This document shows positions 10,233 to 17,122 of a stretch of 25,103 nt of DNA, in pieces. The stretch's first letter is position 1. The number at the start of each line of letters is the position of its first letter. The notes beneath the pieces were generated by a model, which was not told the DNA's origin, did not search any database, and saw nothing but the letters and a program-made list of their open reading frames with translations. Source of the DNA: a virus. Location: the IMG/VR virus record IMGVR_UViG_3300025468_000017, positions 1-25,103 of that record, one strand, 5' to 3'. The translations under genes and the position numbers were made by a program.

Positions 10233-10645
10233 TATGCAACCTCATTACTACTTAGATTATGAATTATATTGATCGGCATCCCAGTTGGTGGTGCTGATGT
10301 AAAGGTGATATCATATGTCCCTGCTACTGTATAATTAGTAGTCGGGATTTGGTATATATTACCAACGAAAACAAGTACCTGAGTAGCATCTGCTATTGAA
10401 TAAGCCATTGATCCGAAAACAGTATCAGATCCATTGCCTGTAAATGAATCAACTTCGATATTGGCATCACCTTGTTTTGCTATTGTAGCAAATACAGTAC
10501 CATCAAAATATTCTACTTTACCAATAGTAGTATTGAATCTAATTTGTCCAAATATTGGGTTAGATGGGCGTTCAGCAGCTGTTCCTGCTGGTATTGCAAC
10601 AGAACTATTCATAAAACCAATTTTTTGGTTTTTTACAAGCCCCAT
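10232..10645 (-). CDS. Small AQRP-module virion protein, 137 aa
   Basis: This is nearly a free-standing copy of one fibre module. Residues 16-135 match the AQRP module of the 340-aa neighbour and the giant gene: IPAGTAAERPSNPIFGQIRF, then DSFTGNGSDTVFGS, VFVGNIYQIPTTNYTV and an ITFTSAPP strand. It overlaps both neighbours by one base (TAATG at each end), so translation is probably coupled on both sides. The Shine-Dalgarno for the annotated start is weak (TGGAATCTAATG); Met12, right after an 8-bp hairpin at 10613-10632, is a possible alternative start. A virion structural role is inferred. Confidence 0.78.
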   Translation of the reverse strand: MGLVKNQKIGFMNSSVAIPAGTAAERPSNPIFGQIRFNTTIGKVEYFDGTVFATIAKQGDANIEVDSFTGNGSDTVFGSMAYSIADATQVLVFVGNIYQIPTTNYTVAGTYDITFTSAPPTGMPINIIHNLSSNEVA

Positions 10646-10959
10646 TAGATTCCAGTGTAACTAACAACAGAGGTAATAGATGATCCAGCATCAGCAATAA
10701 TATTAATATAATCATTATTATCCATTACTAATTTTTCACCTGCTGAATACACCATATAGGTATCACCTGCCGGAATTAATACGTCCTTCATCATGATATT
10801 GCTATTGCCTGGACTATCTGCACCTGGTACGACATGCATACTTACAGATACTCCACTAGCACTGTAATTACACAATGATATCATCGTAACTGCTGAAACA
10901 TTACTGCTTGTATAAATTGTAGTGTTTGTGTTGCCTACCGCAACTGCATTAATTGCCAT
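10645..10959 (-). CDS. Small virion-associated protein, 104 aa
   Basis: A compact, hydrophobic/Ser/Asn-rich protein starting MAINAVAVGNTNTTIYTSS, with a short central motif (LIPAGDTYMVYSAGEKLV) and a VVSYTGI end. The pattern resembles small all-beta phage proteins found in neck, tail or fibre clusters, but I do not recognise a specific family. A clear Shine-Dalgarno (AAGGAT) overlaps the upstream stop codon 9 nt away, and the stop overlaps the next start in TAATG. It is therefore a tightly packed member of the fibre operon. Function unknown; a structural role is inferred from context. Confidence 0.75.
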   Translation of the reverse strand: MAINAVAVGNTNTTIYTSSNVSAVTMISLCNYSASGVSVSMHVVPGADSPGNSNIMMKDVLIPAGDTYMVYSAGEKLVMDNNDYINIIADAGSSITSVVSYTGI

Positions 10960-10968
10960 ATATAATCC

Positions 10969-11637
10969 TTAAAATATTAAACCATAAACCATTGCTTTGG
11001 TTTTTGATACTAATTCATCACTAGATGTTGAGTTTACAAAATACAACCCAGTTCCACCTTCACCTGGTGTTGCTGAATATAATTTATTATAACTACTAGT
11101 TGATGAGGGTGCTGCTCCTTGTTCTTCCAAACTAAGCACATTATTTATTTTCACTTGTCCTGTGCCATTAGCATCCAATACAACATCGCCATTCGACGCA
11201 CTTGTAATTGTCATACTATTTACATCAAGATTTCCACCTAACTGTGGTGTTAAATCATCAACGACATCTGACATTCCAGCATTATTACTACTAACATCAG
11301 AAACAATATATTCCCATATAGTGCCATCATGTGTAAGTTGCCAAGCATCTAAACTATCATCGTACCGTATCCCTACATTTAGTGCTGTTCCACGGTCAAT
11401 TTCAATGCCCGAATGAACCGCTGTTACACCCTCATCCTCTTCTCCTTCATTTAACAAAATTGTATTATTACTAATAGCTAAATTTGTTACTAGTACATTT
11501 TCTGATGTTCCAGTAACTACCAAATCACCATTTATTCTTAAATTAGCTGTCGTAATAGTCACATCATTCGCAGCATCACCAGCTGCATTAATGGTATTGA
11601 TATTATAATCACCTTGTACTGTTTTTGTTAAACTCAT
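10969..11637 (-). CDS. Fibre-like virion protein with a DPIM-type module, 222 aa
   Basis: The N-terminal half (about residues 28-118) is a diverged version of the module repeated five times in the giant gene: INGDLVVTGTSENVLVTNLA, an acidic turn, EIDRGTALNVGIRYDDSLDA, then WQLTHDGTIWEY. A linker with TPQLGGNLDVNSM and the unit DVVLDANGTGQVKI follows, both common in fibre proteins of aquatic T4-like phages. The C-terminus (about 175-222) is different and may be an oligomerisation or binding end. An AAGGAT Shine-Dalgarno lies 8 nt before the ATG. It is the first gene after the strong terminator at 11686-11707, so it may have its own promoter, though I see no exact TATAAATA in the gap. Confidence 0.8.
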   Translation of the reverse strand: MSLTKTVQGDYNINTINAAGDAANDVTITTANLRINGDLVVTGTSENVLVTNLAISNNTILLNEGEEDEGVTAVHSGIEIDRGTALNVGIRYDDSLDAWQLTHDGTIWEYIVSDVSSNNAGMSDVVDDLTPQLGGNLDVNSMTITSASNGDVVLDANGTGQVKINNVLSLEEQGAAPSSTSSYNKLYSATPGEGGTGLYFVNSTSSDELVSKTKAMVYGLIF

Positions 11638-11685
11638 TATAGATCCTTATTATACCTTATTTAGTTGTTTTTCAGCACACAAAAA

Positions 11686-11707
11686 AATCCCCCAATAAAG
11701 GGGGATT
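11686..11707 (-). terminator. Rho-independent terminator after the 210-aa virion protein gene
   Basis: On the minus strand an 8-bp stem (AATCCCCC / GGGGGATT) with a 6-nt loop is followed by a run of seven T (counting from the stem end). It lies 24 bases after the stop codon at 11731. It separates the 12449-13051/11731-12363 unit from the fibre operon. Confidence 0.9.
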
Positions 11708-11730
11708 GAAAATGTAAATCAATATACTAA

Positions 11731-12363
11731 TTATGCATTGGTCATTGATACTGAATAGTCCAATACCGCTGAACCTTTCGTCCAAGCAACTTTAACACCA
11801 TCCGCAAATTCTGTGCCTGTGCCACGCACAACAGTACATGTTCCAGCTGAAATTTTACTAATAAAATATGTTCCACTTACTGAATCTGTTGCTGTAATAC
11901 GCATTTCACCAGGTGCATTCGGTGTACTTGTTACTAATTTACAGACTTCAGTACCAGTTGCAGTTGTTACTCTAAAACGCCTTGAACCTTTTTGTGCAAC
12001 TATATCACCAATTTGATCACTGCCACCAGTTACGAATGCAGTCAATGAAATAGCATTCACCTTAGTCGATGTTAATACCGCTGTGCCTGTTGCATCTGCA
12101 TTGCCTGTTGCAAATGTAATTGTTGGTACTGATGTGTAACCAGTACCTGCTTCTGTTACGGTTACAGATACAACAGTGCCATCTGATACAATTGTTGCTG
12201 TTGCTTGTATACCACCTGGTAATTGTGGTGCTGAAATTGTTACTGCTTCACCGGTTGAATAACCAGTGCCAGCTGCTGTTACTAATACTCCGTCTAAGCC
12301 TTCGCCGCCTAAACCGCCTTCGTTTGTGTTACCAAAGTGCTTTTTATTTATTGGTCGTCCCAT
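11731..12363 (-). CDS. Virion-type protein with two GTGY repeats and a QKG domain, 210 aa
   Basis: The N-terminus (MGRPINKKHFG) is followed by a Gly-rich linker and two tandem beta-type repeats: residues 29-59 (AAGTGYSTGEAVTISAPQ, then GGIQATATIV) and 70-97 (EAGTGYTSVPTITFATG). Residues 118-160 form a second domain (IVAQKGSRRFRVTTATGTEV, Cys141) that recurs in the upstream neighbour. I believe similar MGRPINKKHFG proteins occur as virion proteins of marine T4-like phages, but I cannot verify that here. A strong Shine-Dalgarno (AAGGAG) lies 8 nt before the ATG, and a strong terminator follows the stop. Role: probably capsid-associated or neck/tail structural; the specific function is not known. 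Confidence 0.8.
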   Translation of the reverse strand: MGRPINKKHFGNTNEGGLGGEGLDGVLVTAAGTGYSTGEAVTISAPQLPGGIQATATIVSDGTVVSVTVTEAGTGYTSVPTITFATGNADATGTAVLTSTKVNAISLTAFVTGGSDQIGDIVAQKGSRRFRVTTATGTEVCKLVTSTPNAPGEMRITATDSVSGTYFISKISAGTCTVVRGTGTEFADGVKVAWTKGSAVLDYSVSMTNA

Positions 12364-12394
12364 TTTTTTCTCCTTGAAAATCGTTCTATGACTA

Positions 12395-12437
12395 CGCAGA
12401 GGGGTTTCTGCATAAATGTTCTAATTAGTAGAACATT
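12395..12437 (-). other. Two small hairpins between the 200-aa and 210-aa genes
   Basis: AATGTTCTA/TAGAACATT (12415-12437, 9-bp stem, 5-nt loop) is followed in the minus direction by GCAGA/TCTGC (12396-12411). The first hairpin is followed by only three T, so as a terminator it would be weak. It could instead be an RNA-processing or attenuating structure. Confidence 0.4.
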
Positions 12438-12448
12438 CTAGTATTTAG

Positions 12449-13051
12449 TTAATCTTCGGAGGTTTTAACCGTGGCAACTTTTTCAACAGGTTTTGTTTCC
12501 TTTTTATCATTGGGCGCTACTTCTTTGATCTTGGGAGTTTCCACTTTTGCCACCGGAACTTCAGGAACTACTTCCTTGTCTTTTGGTGGTTTTACTTCTG
12601 CTTTCACTACCGCTACCTTTTCTTCTTTCTTAACTGGTTGACTCTTTGTTTTAACAACAGCTTTTTTCTTAGCAGTCTTTGGGGTTGATGATTTTTTAGA
12701 TTTATCAGCCGATTTCTTTAGGATCGCAGGTTCACAATTGTCTAGTACTGGACTCTCTGATACCGTTAATATGTAACGATTCCCTTTAAAATCAACACCA
12801 TATTTATTACTAAGATATTCCAATCTCACTTCTTTGTCATTGTGCACAATACATACGGTCATTGTTCCGTTCTCTAAATCCCCATCAGCTAAATCAGATA
12901 ACACACAACCACCAGTATTTGATCCATCTGTAACTAAAAACTTCTTAGCACCTTTTTGTCTGATAATCGTTCCCGCAGCTTCATCATTCTCCGCAATTTT
13001 CACACGACAATCAATGTCTGCTGTATCATTCGTAATTTTAAATCTTCCCAC
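12449..13051 (-). CDS. Virion-type protein with a QKG domain and a Lys/Pro/Val-rich tail, 200 aa (GTG start)
   Basis: The start is GTG at 13049-13051, chosen because AGGAG lies 8 nt upstream and no in-frame ATG near it has a ribosome site. Residues 1-97 are a folded domain (MGRFKITNDTADIDCRVKIA; IIRQKGAKKFLVTDG; Cys49). Its QKGxxxFxVT...C core matches residues 118-145 of the next gene. Residues 110-200 are a low-complexity tail of Lys, Pro, Val and Glu with KKAVVKTK- and EVPVAKVETPKI-like units, probably disordered and perhaps DNA- or capsid-binding. Two perfect TATAAATA late promoters lie just upstream, so this is a late, probably virion, protein. The function is not established. Confidence 0.78.
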   Translation of the reverse strand: MGRFKITNDTADIDCRVKIAENDEAAGTIIRQKGAKKFLVTDGSNTGGCVLSDLADGDLENGTMTVCIVHNDKEVRLEYLSNKYGVDFKGNRYILTVSESPVLDNCEPAILKKSADKSKKSSTPKTAKKKAVVKTKSQPVKKEEKVAVVKAEVKPPKDKEVVPEVPVAKVETPKIKEVAPNDKKETKPVEKVATVKTSED

Positions 13052-13054
13052 TTG

Positions 13055-13066
13055 ATATTCTCCTAT
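13055..13066 (-). promoter_or_regulatory. Ribosome binding site shared with gp23 (decides the GTG start)
   Basis: The 12-mer ATAGGAGAATAT (minus strand) precedes the GTG start of the 200-aa gene. An identical 12-mer precedes the gp23 ATG at 15884-15895. AGGAG lies 8 nt (this gene) and 10 nt (gp23) from the start codon. Confidence 0.7.
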
Positions 13067-13083
13067 TATATTAGTATATTATG

Positions 13084-13099
13084 TATTTATATATTTATA
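13084..13099 (-). promoter_or_regulatory. Tandem T4-type late promoters (two perfect TATAAATA boxes)
   Basis: On the minus strand two TATAAATA octamers lie back to back (13099-13092 and 13091-13084), 33 to 41 bases before the GTG of the 200-aa gene. TATAAATA is the consensus recognised in T4 by the late sigma factor gp55 with the sliding clamp. The boxes lie in the 85-base gap after the homing endonuclease gene and restart late transcription downstream of the gp23 terminator. Confidence 0.8.
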
Positions 13100-13136
13100 T
13101 TGTTGTCAACGAAAACCCTGAAAGCGTTAGGTATCC

Positions 13137-14588
13137 TTAGTTAGCATACTCAAACACCATATTACCACAATCATAATATCTTCTATACCCGGCATCAAAC
13201 ATATTCATACTTTCACTCTTTGATGCATCAAAGTTTGGCAACCATTTAGCTAGGTTTGACTTTTGGCTTTTATACCTTGAAATCTTAATAGTGCCATCTG
13301 TCCAAAAGTAACCAGGCTTTGTATTACTGAGATGCTTAAAACCCATTTGCAAATACCCATTGCCACTTGACATAGACAAACTACAATACGTCATCAATGA
13401 TCCAACATATTTCATCCCAAAAGCAGACAATATTCGTGACCCACCTCCAACCACAGTAATGCCTCCTTTGCTACATGATCTCAACAATTCATAATCGTAC
13501 TTCTTTTTGTACCTTGACACACCAAAACTCATCAATGATACCAATTCATTATCATAATACAACCCATATGCTATTTTAGATGAGACATACCCCTGTAAAT
13601 GATTTGCATCCAAAAATATGTGTTCATCCTGTTTGGGGACAACTTGCACAGTACACTTCCTTGCATATATTCTGGTGTTAATTCCCATCTTACTTCGTAT
13701 AATTGATTTTATTATATCTTCGTTGTGTATCCACTCATAATCTGTGATGTGCATCAACCTTACATTCTTTTCCTTTGCGGTAGCAGTCTTATCAATATGC
13801 CTTGTTTTATATTCTTCTTTGATATGTGATGGATTATATGAATGCCAATACAACCCATTAACTTCAATCCCTATACCTTTTGATGGGATTAATATATCAA
13901 TTTCTTTGCTTCCTAAAATAGTCCAATCACCTAAAACCACATTGATACGTAACTCATCCCCAATAAACTTTGCTATCTCCATTTCAATCAGTGAATAGTT
14001 TGTTCGTTTTCGTATTTTGAACCCATGCTTCCTACAATACCACCCAACTGTTCCGTAATACACATTCAGTTCACTGGCAATATCCACCAATGATCTTTTT
14101 TTGACATTATACTCATTGTCCATCCATACAAGGTCTGATAGCAATGCATATACATCGGCTGGTATCTTCGGATTTTTTAACTTACTGATAACATCCAATC
14201 GTTGAAGATTATGACTAACCCCATACTTCTGCATCATTGTATCGGATCGTTTTTTATTTACCTTGGTATGGTATTCATTAGACCACTTAGATTTGGTTGC
14301 TGATACCTTTTGTCCCATCTCTTCCTTTAGGCATCTACAGGTAGATGAATGACCACAATACTGATACCCTGATGATATCCTAGCAAACCCTTTATTGTTG
14401 CCATATCTACACACGCCATCTTCTTGTGACAATGCACTATATATCATTTCATTGTATTTTGAACTCTCCACTAATGTATTATATAATACCCACTCATTAA
14501 GTTCAGGATCTCTTTTTATAATTTGAGAATAATGCTTTGGCTTTTCCCGAATTAGTTCAATAATATGTTGTTTATGTTTTTTACTCAT
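13137..14588 (-). CDS. Free-standing EDxHD (Vsr-like) homing-endonuclease-type protein, 483 aa
   Basis: Residues 74-90 hold a Cys/His cluster (C78, H80, C84, C86), possibly zinc-binding. Residues 166-194 look like a helix-turn-helix (SLVDIASELNVYYGTVGWYC). Residues 198-290 fit the PD-(D/E)XK-related, very-short-patch-repair-like fold of the EDxHD homing endonucleases: E202/E204 in a helix, D231 in KEIDILIP, E242 and H249 in IGIEVNGLYWHS, H264, and D283 in MHITDYEW. The C-terminal part (about 308-480: FLDANHLQGYVSS, ELVSLMSFG, VVGGGSRILSAF) is a conserved extension seen in related phage proteins, with an acetyltransferase-like feel. The gene sits alone between the gp23 terminator and the tandem late promoters. 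The ribosome site is poor (AAAGG about 17 nt upstream), as often in free-standing homing genes. Its target is probably near gp23; activity is untested. Confidence 0.85.
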   Translation of the reverse strand: MSKKHKQHIIELIREKPKHYSQIIKRDPELNEWVLYNTLVESSKYNEMIYSALSQEDGVCRYGNNKGFARISSGYQYCGHSSTCRCLKEEMGQKVSATKSKWSNEYHTKVNKKRSDTMMQKYGVSHNLQRLDVISKLKNPKIPADVYALLSDLVWMDNEYNVKKRSLVDIASELNVYYGTVGWYCRKHGFKIRKRTNYSLIEMEIAKFIGDELRINVVLGDWTILGSKEIDILIPSKGIGIEVNGLYWHSYNPSHIKEEYKTRHIDKTATAKEKNVRLMHITDYEWIHNEDIIKSIIRSKMGINTRIYARKCTVQVVPKQDEHIFLDANHLQGYVSSKIAYGLYYDNELVSLMSFGVSRYKKKYDYELLRSCSKGGITVVGGGSRILSAFGMKYVGSLMTYCSLSMSSGNGYLQMGFKHLSNTKPGYFWTDGTIKISRYKSQKSNLAKWLPNFDASKSESMNMFDAGYRRYYDCGNMVFEYAN

Positions 14589-14640
14589 TGCAATGATACA
14601 GTATACCTTTTATTGGGATGGTTAGGTGTAGCATAACACA

Positions 14641-14664
14641 AAAACCACCCCGAAGGGTGGTTTT
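14641..14664 (-). terminator. Rho-independent terminator after gp23 (UUCG tetraloop)
   Basis: On the minus strand the 10-bp stem AAAACCACCC / GGGTGGTTTT closes a TTCG tetraloop, with a fifth T following. It lies 24 bases after the gp23 stop. The exceptionally stable UUCG loop is typical of T4-type terminators, and it separates the capsid operon from the downstream homing endonuclease gene. Confidence 0.92.
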
Positions 14665-14687
14665 AATAAGGTTATTGCTTATTTAAC

Positions 14688-15878
14688 TTACTGGAATGAT
14701 AAGTTAGCTACGGCAATTTCACCTAGATAATCACCCGCGTTACCAAATGAGCTTGCAGTATTTGTTAATTCTACATAACCATATCTAGTAAGGAATGAAA
14801 CTACTGGTTCAAAAGTGCTAGGATCAAGTACTGTTCCTGAACTCATTAGTGGGATATATGGACAGTAGAACGCAGCTGCATCAGCTTCGCTTGACCCCTT
14901 ATAACCTACCAACACAGCCTGTGAATCAGAAGCATATGAATCAACATAAATCTTCATAGCACTATTCAATGTACCTACTAGCTTAGTGTTAGTTGGTGCT
15001 TCAAATGTACCTTCGGTAGTACGTGCAAACGCTGATGTAGTAGCTGATTGCAGAATAGTCAATGCAGCAGGACTAACAACAGCCCAGTTACCAGCACCAC
15101 GGCGTGTGCGTTGTGCAATTAAGTTACCAGTACGATTAACCAATACTGCTAATGCAGCATGTTCATCACCCACGAACGTAGCAGTACCAGAAACGGTAGA
15201 CTGATCGTATGTGAATTCTGTATTAGCCAATGAACGTAAAGATAAAAGAATCTCTTGATCAATTTCAGCAGTGATTTCTTGTGCTAAAGCAGCCATAATT
15301 TCAGCTTCAACATCAATACCATGCATTGAGTTAGCATCCTGTGCCGCTTCAAAAGTCCAACGTGCTTGTAACTTACGAGTCTTAGCTTCAACTGCTTGTT
15401 TCAAGAGTTGAACACTAATGTTACGACCGCCAGTTCCTTCCATATTTGATGTGGAAGCACCTTGATAGCTAGACTGTGTAGCACCATTGCCACCAGAGTA
15501 TGCGGTAGCAATCTTAAATGGGCTCAATGCTTCATCACCAGCAGTGGTATCAGCATTGGCTACGCTTGAATCATTCATTGTTGTACCATAACGCACACGC
15601 AATGTATGAATTTGGCTTACTGGTCCTTGCATTGGTTGTACACCAACTAATTCATTTGCAATTACAGTTGGCATAACACGACGGATGACAGGTAAAATTA
15701 CACGATTAAGTGTAGCAACATTACCTGAAGCCGTAGATCCTACTGTAGCTGATTCAGCCAAGTATGATTTTGTATTTTCTAAAATTACCGCCATAGATGA
15801 ACGCTTTGTTCCATTCAACCCTTCTAAAAGGGCATCTTTAGTCTCGCTCCAACGGCTTTCTAATAGTTCTTGTGACAT
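14688..15878 (-). CDS. 23: Major capsid protein gp23
   Basis: The shell protein of the T4-like head (HK97-type fold in the family). The N-terminus (MSQELLESRWSETKDALLEG) and the segment at about 58-80 (RVILPVIRRVMPTVIANELV) are hallmark gp23 sequences, followed by GVQPMQGPVSQIHTLRVRYG. The C-terminus carries the conserved PFEPVVSFLTRYGY-type motif (here STFEPVVSFLTRYGYVELTN). At 396 aa it is shorter than T4 gp23 (521 aa), lacking much of the middle insertion. A likely gp21 cleavage site of the LxE type is LAE at 40-42 (cut before S43). AGGAG lies 10 nt before the ATG, 25 bases after the gp22 stop, and a terminator follows. Homologues of the vertex protein gp24 are not in the window. Confidence 0.97.
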   Translation of the reverse strand: MSQELLESRWSETKDALLEGLNGTKRSSMAVILENTKSYLAESATVGSTASGNVATLNRVILPVIRRVMPTVIANELVGVQPMQGPVSQIHTLRVRYGTTMNDSSVANADTTAGDEALSPFKIATAYSGGNGATQSSYQGASTSNMEGTGGRNISVQLLKQAVEAKTRKLQARWTFEAAQDANSMHGIDVEAEIMAALAQEITAEIDQEILLSLRSLANTEFTYDQSTVSGTATFVGDEHAALAVLVNRTGNLIAQRTRRGAGNWAVVSPAALTILQSATTSAFARTTEGTFEAPTNTKLVGTLNSAMKIYVDSYASDSQAVLVGYKGSSEADAAAFYCPYIPLMSSGTVLDPSTFEPVVSFLTRYGYVELTNTASSFGNAGDYLGEIAVANLSFQ

Positions 15879-15903
15879 TTGTTATATTCTCCTATTTGAT
15901 GTC

Positions 15904-16992
15904 TTAAAGTCCTGCTAAACGTTTAATGTCAACGACATTATCCGCCATAGCTACTTCTTTTACTTTATTACCAGTTATTTCTCTTCTACTTTCAGTCAAA
16001 GTTCTCTTTTTGTGATTAACTTTAGTCTGTTTGTTTTCAAGAACTACTGGTAAGTACTTCTCAAAAGCGCCTGATAAACGAGATGTTTGTACGCTTTCTA
16101 ATAAATTCTGCATAATTTCTGCTTTGTCTTCTTTAAGAGGACCAAGCAAATCATCCAGAACCTTAGCACGATGGTTACTTTCGGTAATCATACGCACTTC
16201 CTTGTTTTTACTCTCGATTAAGACTTTCGCCTTAGTCATTGTTTTCTTAGCTTCCGCCAGTTTATTATCCTTTGCTTTAACTTCGCTTTGTAATTTACGA
16301 ACTTCTGCACTCTCATTTAAGTGAGTTGTTAAGAACTCAGTAGAGAATGCTTCATAAATTCTACGACCGAAATCATTTTCACGGGCAGATTTAATATCTT
16401 CCTGTAGCTGTGATAATTCACTATGGATTCGTTTAGTAACAACATTTTTAACTTTGGCAGATGATTCTGCTATAAAGTTATTTTTAAGTTTAGTAAGTTT
16501 ATCCTTCGCCTCAGTGATCAGACGTACTTTAGCCTCAACTAAATCACGCTTATCTTCCGCAAATTCAACAACTTCTTTCGCTAATGACTTAGCAACGAAT
16601 TGTTCTAACTTCTTAAACCCTTCTGTTTGTATCGATCGGTCTTTTCTCAATTCTTTAATTTCTTCCGCTAACTTAGTAACCATAAATTCATTAAACTTCT
16701 GTGAATTTTCAGCCATTTTAGCTTGGAACTTAACACGATCTTTAACCAAAGATTTTTTATCTTCTGCTAATTCTGTGATTTCGTTTTTAAGACCATCTGT
16801 TACCATTTTATCCAATGCTTCAACCATTGTTTCTTTGTCATGCTCGTAACGACCTGCGAATTCCTCACGAAGTTCCGCACGAATAGTTTCACGAGTCTCG
16901 GTTAGCTTTACTTCCCATTCTTCCTGGATAGCTACACGAGTATCATCATTCACTAAGTCGCTTTCAAGCAGTGGTTTTAATGCATCTAACAT
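15904..16992 (-). CDS. 22: Prohead scaffold (core) protein gp22
   Basis: The main inner scaffold of the prohead, degraded by the prohead protease during maturation. The protein is highly charged (Glu/Lys-rich) and almost entirely helical, with long coiled-coil heptads over about 25-290 and a basic end (VDIKRLAGL). I place the start at Met8 of the longest frame (ATG at 16990-16992) because AAGGA (17001-17005) lies 8 nt upstream. The longer start at 17011-17013 would put that ribosome site inside the coding region. This gives 362 aa; T4 gp22 is smaller (269 aa). It sits between gp21 and gp23 as in T4. A CATAAATA late-promoter-like box lies about 60 bases upstream. Sequence conservation in this family is low, so the name rests mainly on position and composition. 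Confidence 0.87.
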   Translation of the reverse strand: MLDALKPLLESDLVNDDTRVAIQEEWEVKLTETRETIRAELREEFAGRYEHDKETMVEALDKMVTDGLKNEITELAEDKKSLVKDRVKFQAKMAENSQKFNEFMVTKLAEEIKELRKDRSIQTEGFKKLEQFVAKSLAKEVVEFAEDKRDLVEAKVRLITEAKDKLTKLKNNFIAESSAKVKNVVTKRIHSELSQLQEDIKSARENDFGRRIYEAFSTEFLTTHLNESAEVRKLQSEVKAKDNKLAEAKKTMTKAKVLIESKNKEVRMITESNHRAKVLDDLLGPLKEDKAEIMQNLLESVQTSRLSGAFEKYLPVVLENKQTKVNHKKRTLTESRREITGNKVKEVAMADNVVDIKRLAGL

Positions 16993-17000
16993 AATGTTTT

Positions 17001-17005
17001 TCCTT
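17001..17005 (-). promoter_or_regulatory. Ribosome binding site that fixes the gp22 start
   Basis: AAGGA on the minus strand, 8 nt before the ATG at 16990-16992. It overlaps codons that would belong to the longer reading (ATG at 17011-17013), which has no good site of its own. Confidence 0.75.
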
Positions 17006-17050
17006 TTTACCATTATAACTTGCTTTTAAAAACAAGCATATTAATACATT

Positions 17051-17058
17051 TATTTATG
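17051..17058 (-). promoter_or_regulatory. Late-promoter-like box CATAAATA upstream of gp22
   Basis: CATAAATA on the minus strand fits the NATAAATA form described for marine T4-like phages and differs by one base from the T4 consensus. It lies in the 109-base gap between gp21 and gp22, 59 bases before the gp22 ATG. An 8-bp hairpin (ACAGATTC/GAATCTGT, 17071-17096) lies just upstream of it. Confidence 0.55.
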
Positions 17059-17122
17059 TACCAATTCCTCACAGATTCTTCATATAACGAATCTGTTTAA
17101 TTCGTTTACACAATTGCTTGTG

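Noticed and set aside
10613-10632. 8-bp hairpin with T-rich flank
   Set aside because: It lies inside the start region of the 137-aa gene on the minus strand, where the T run is on the wrong strand for a minus-strand terminator.
14589-14640. Host-type promoter (TATACT) for the homing endonuclease gene
   Set aside because: There is a TATACT hexamer about 20 bases before the ATG, but no convincing -35 element; a match of this quality is expected by chance in AT-rich DNA.
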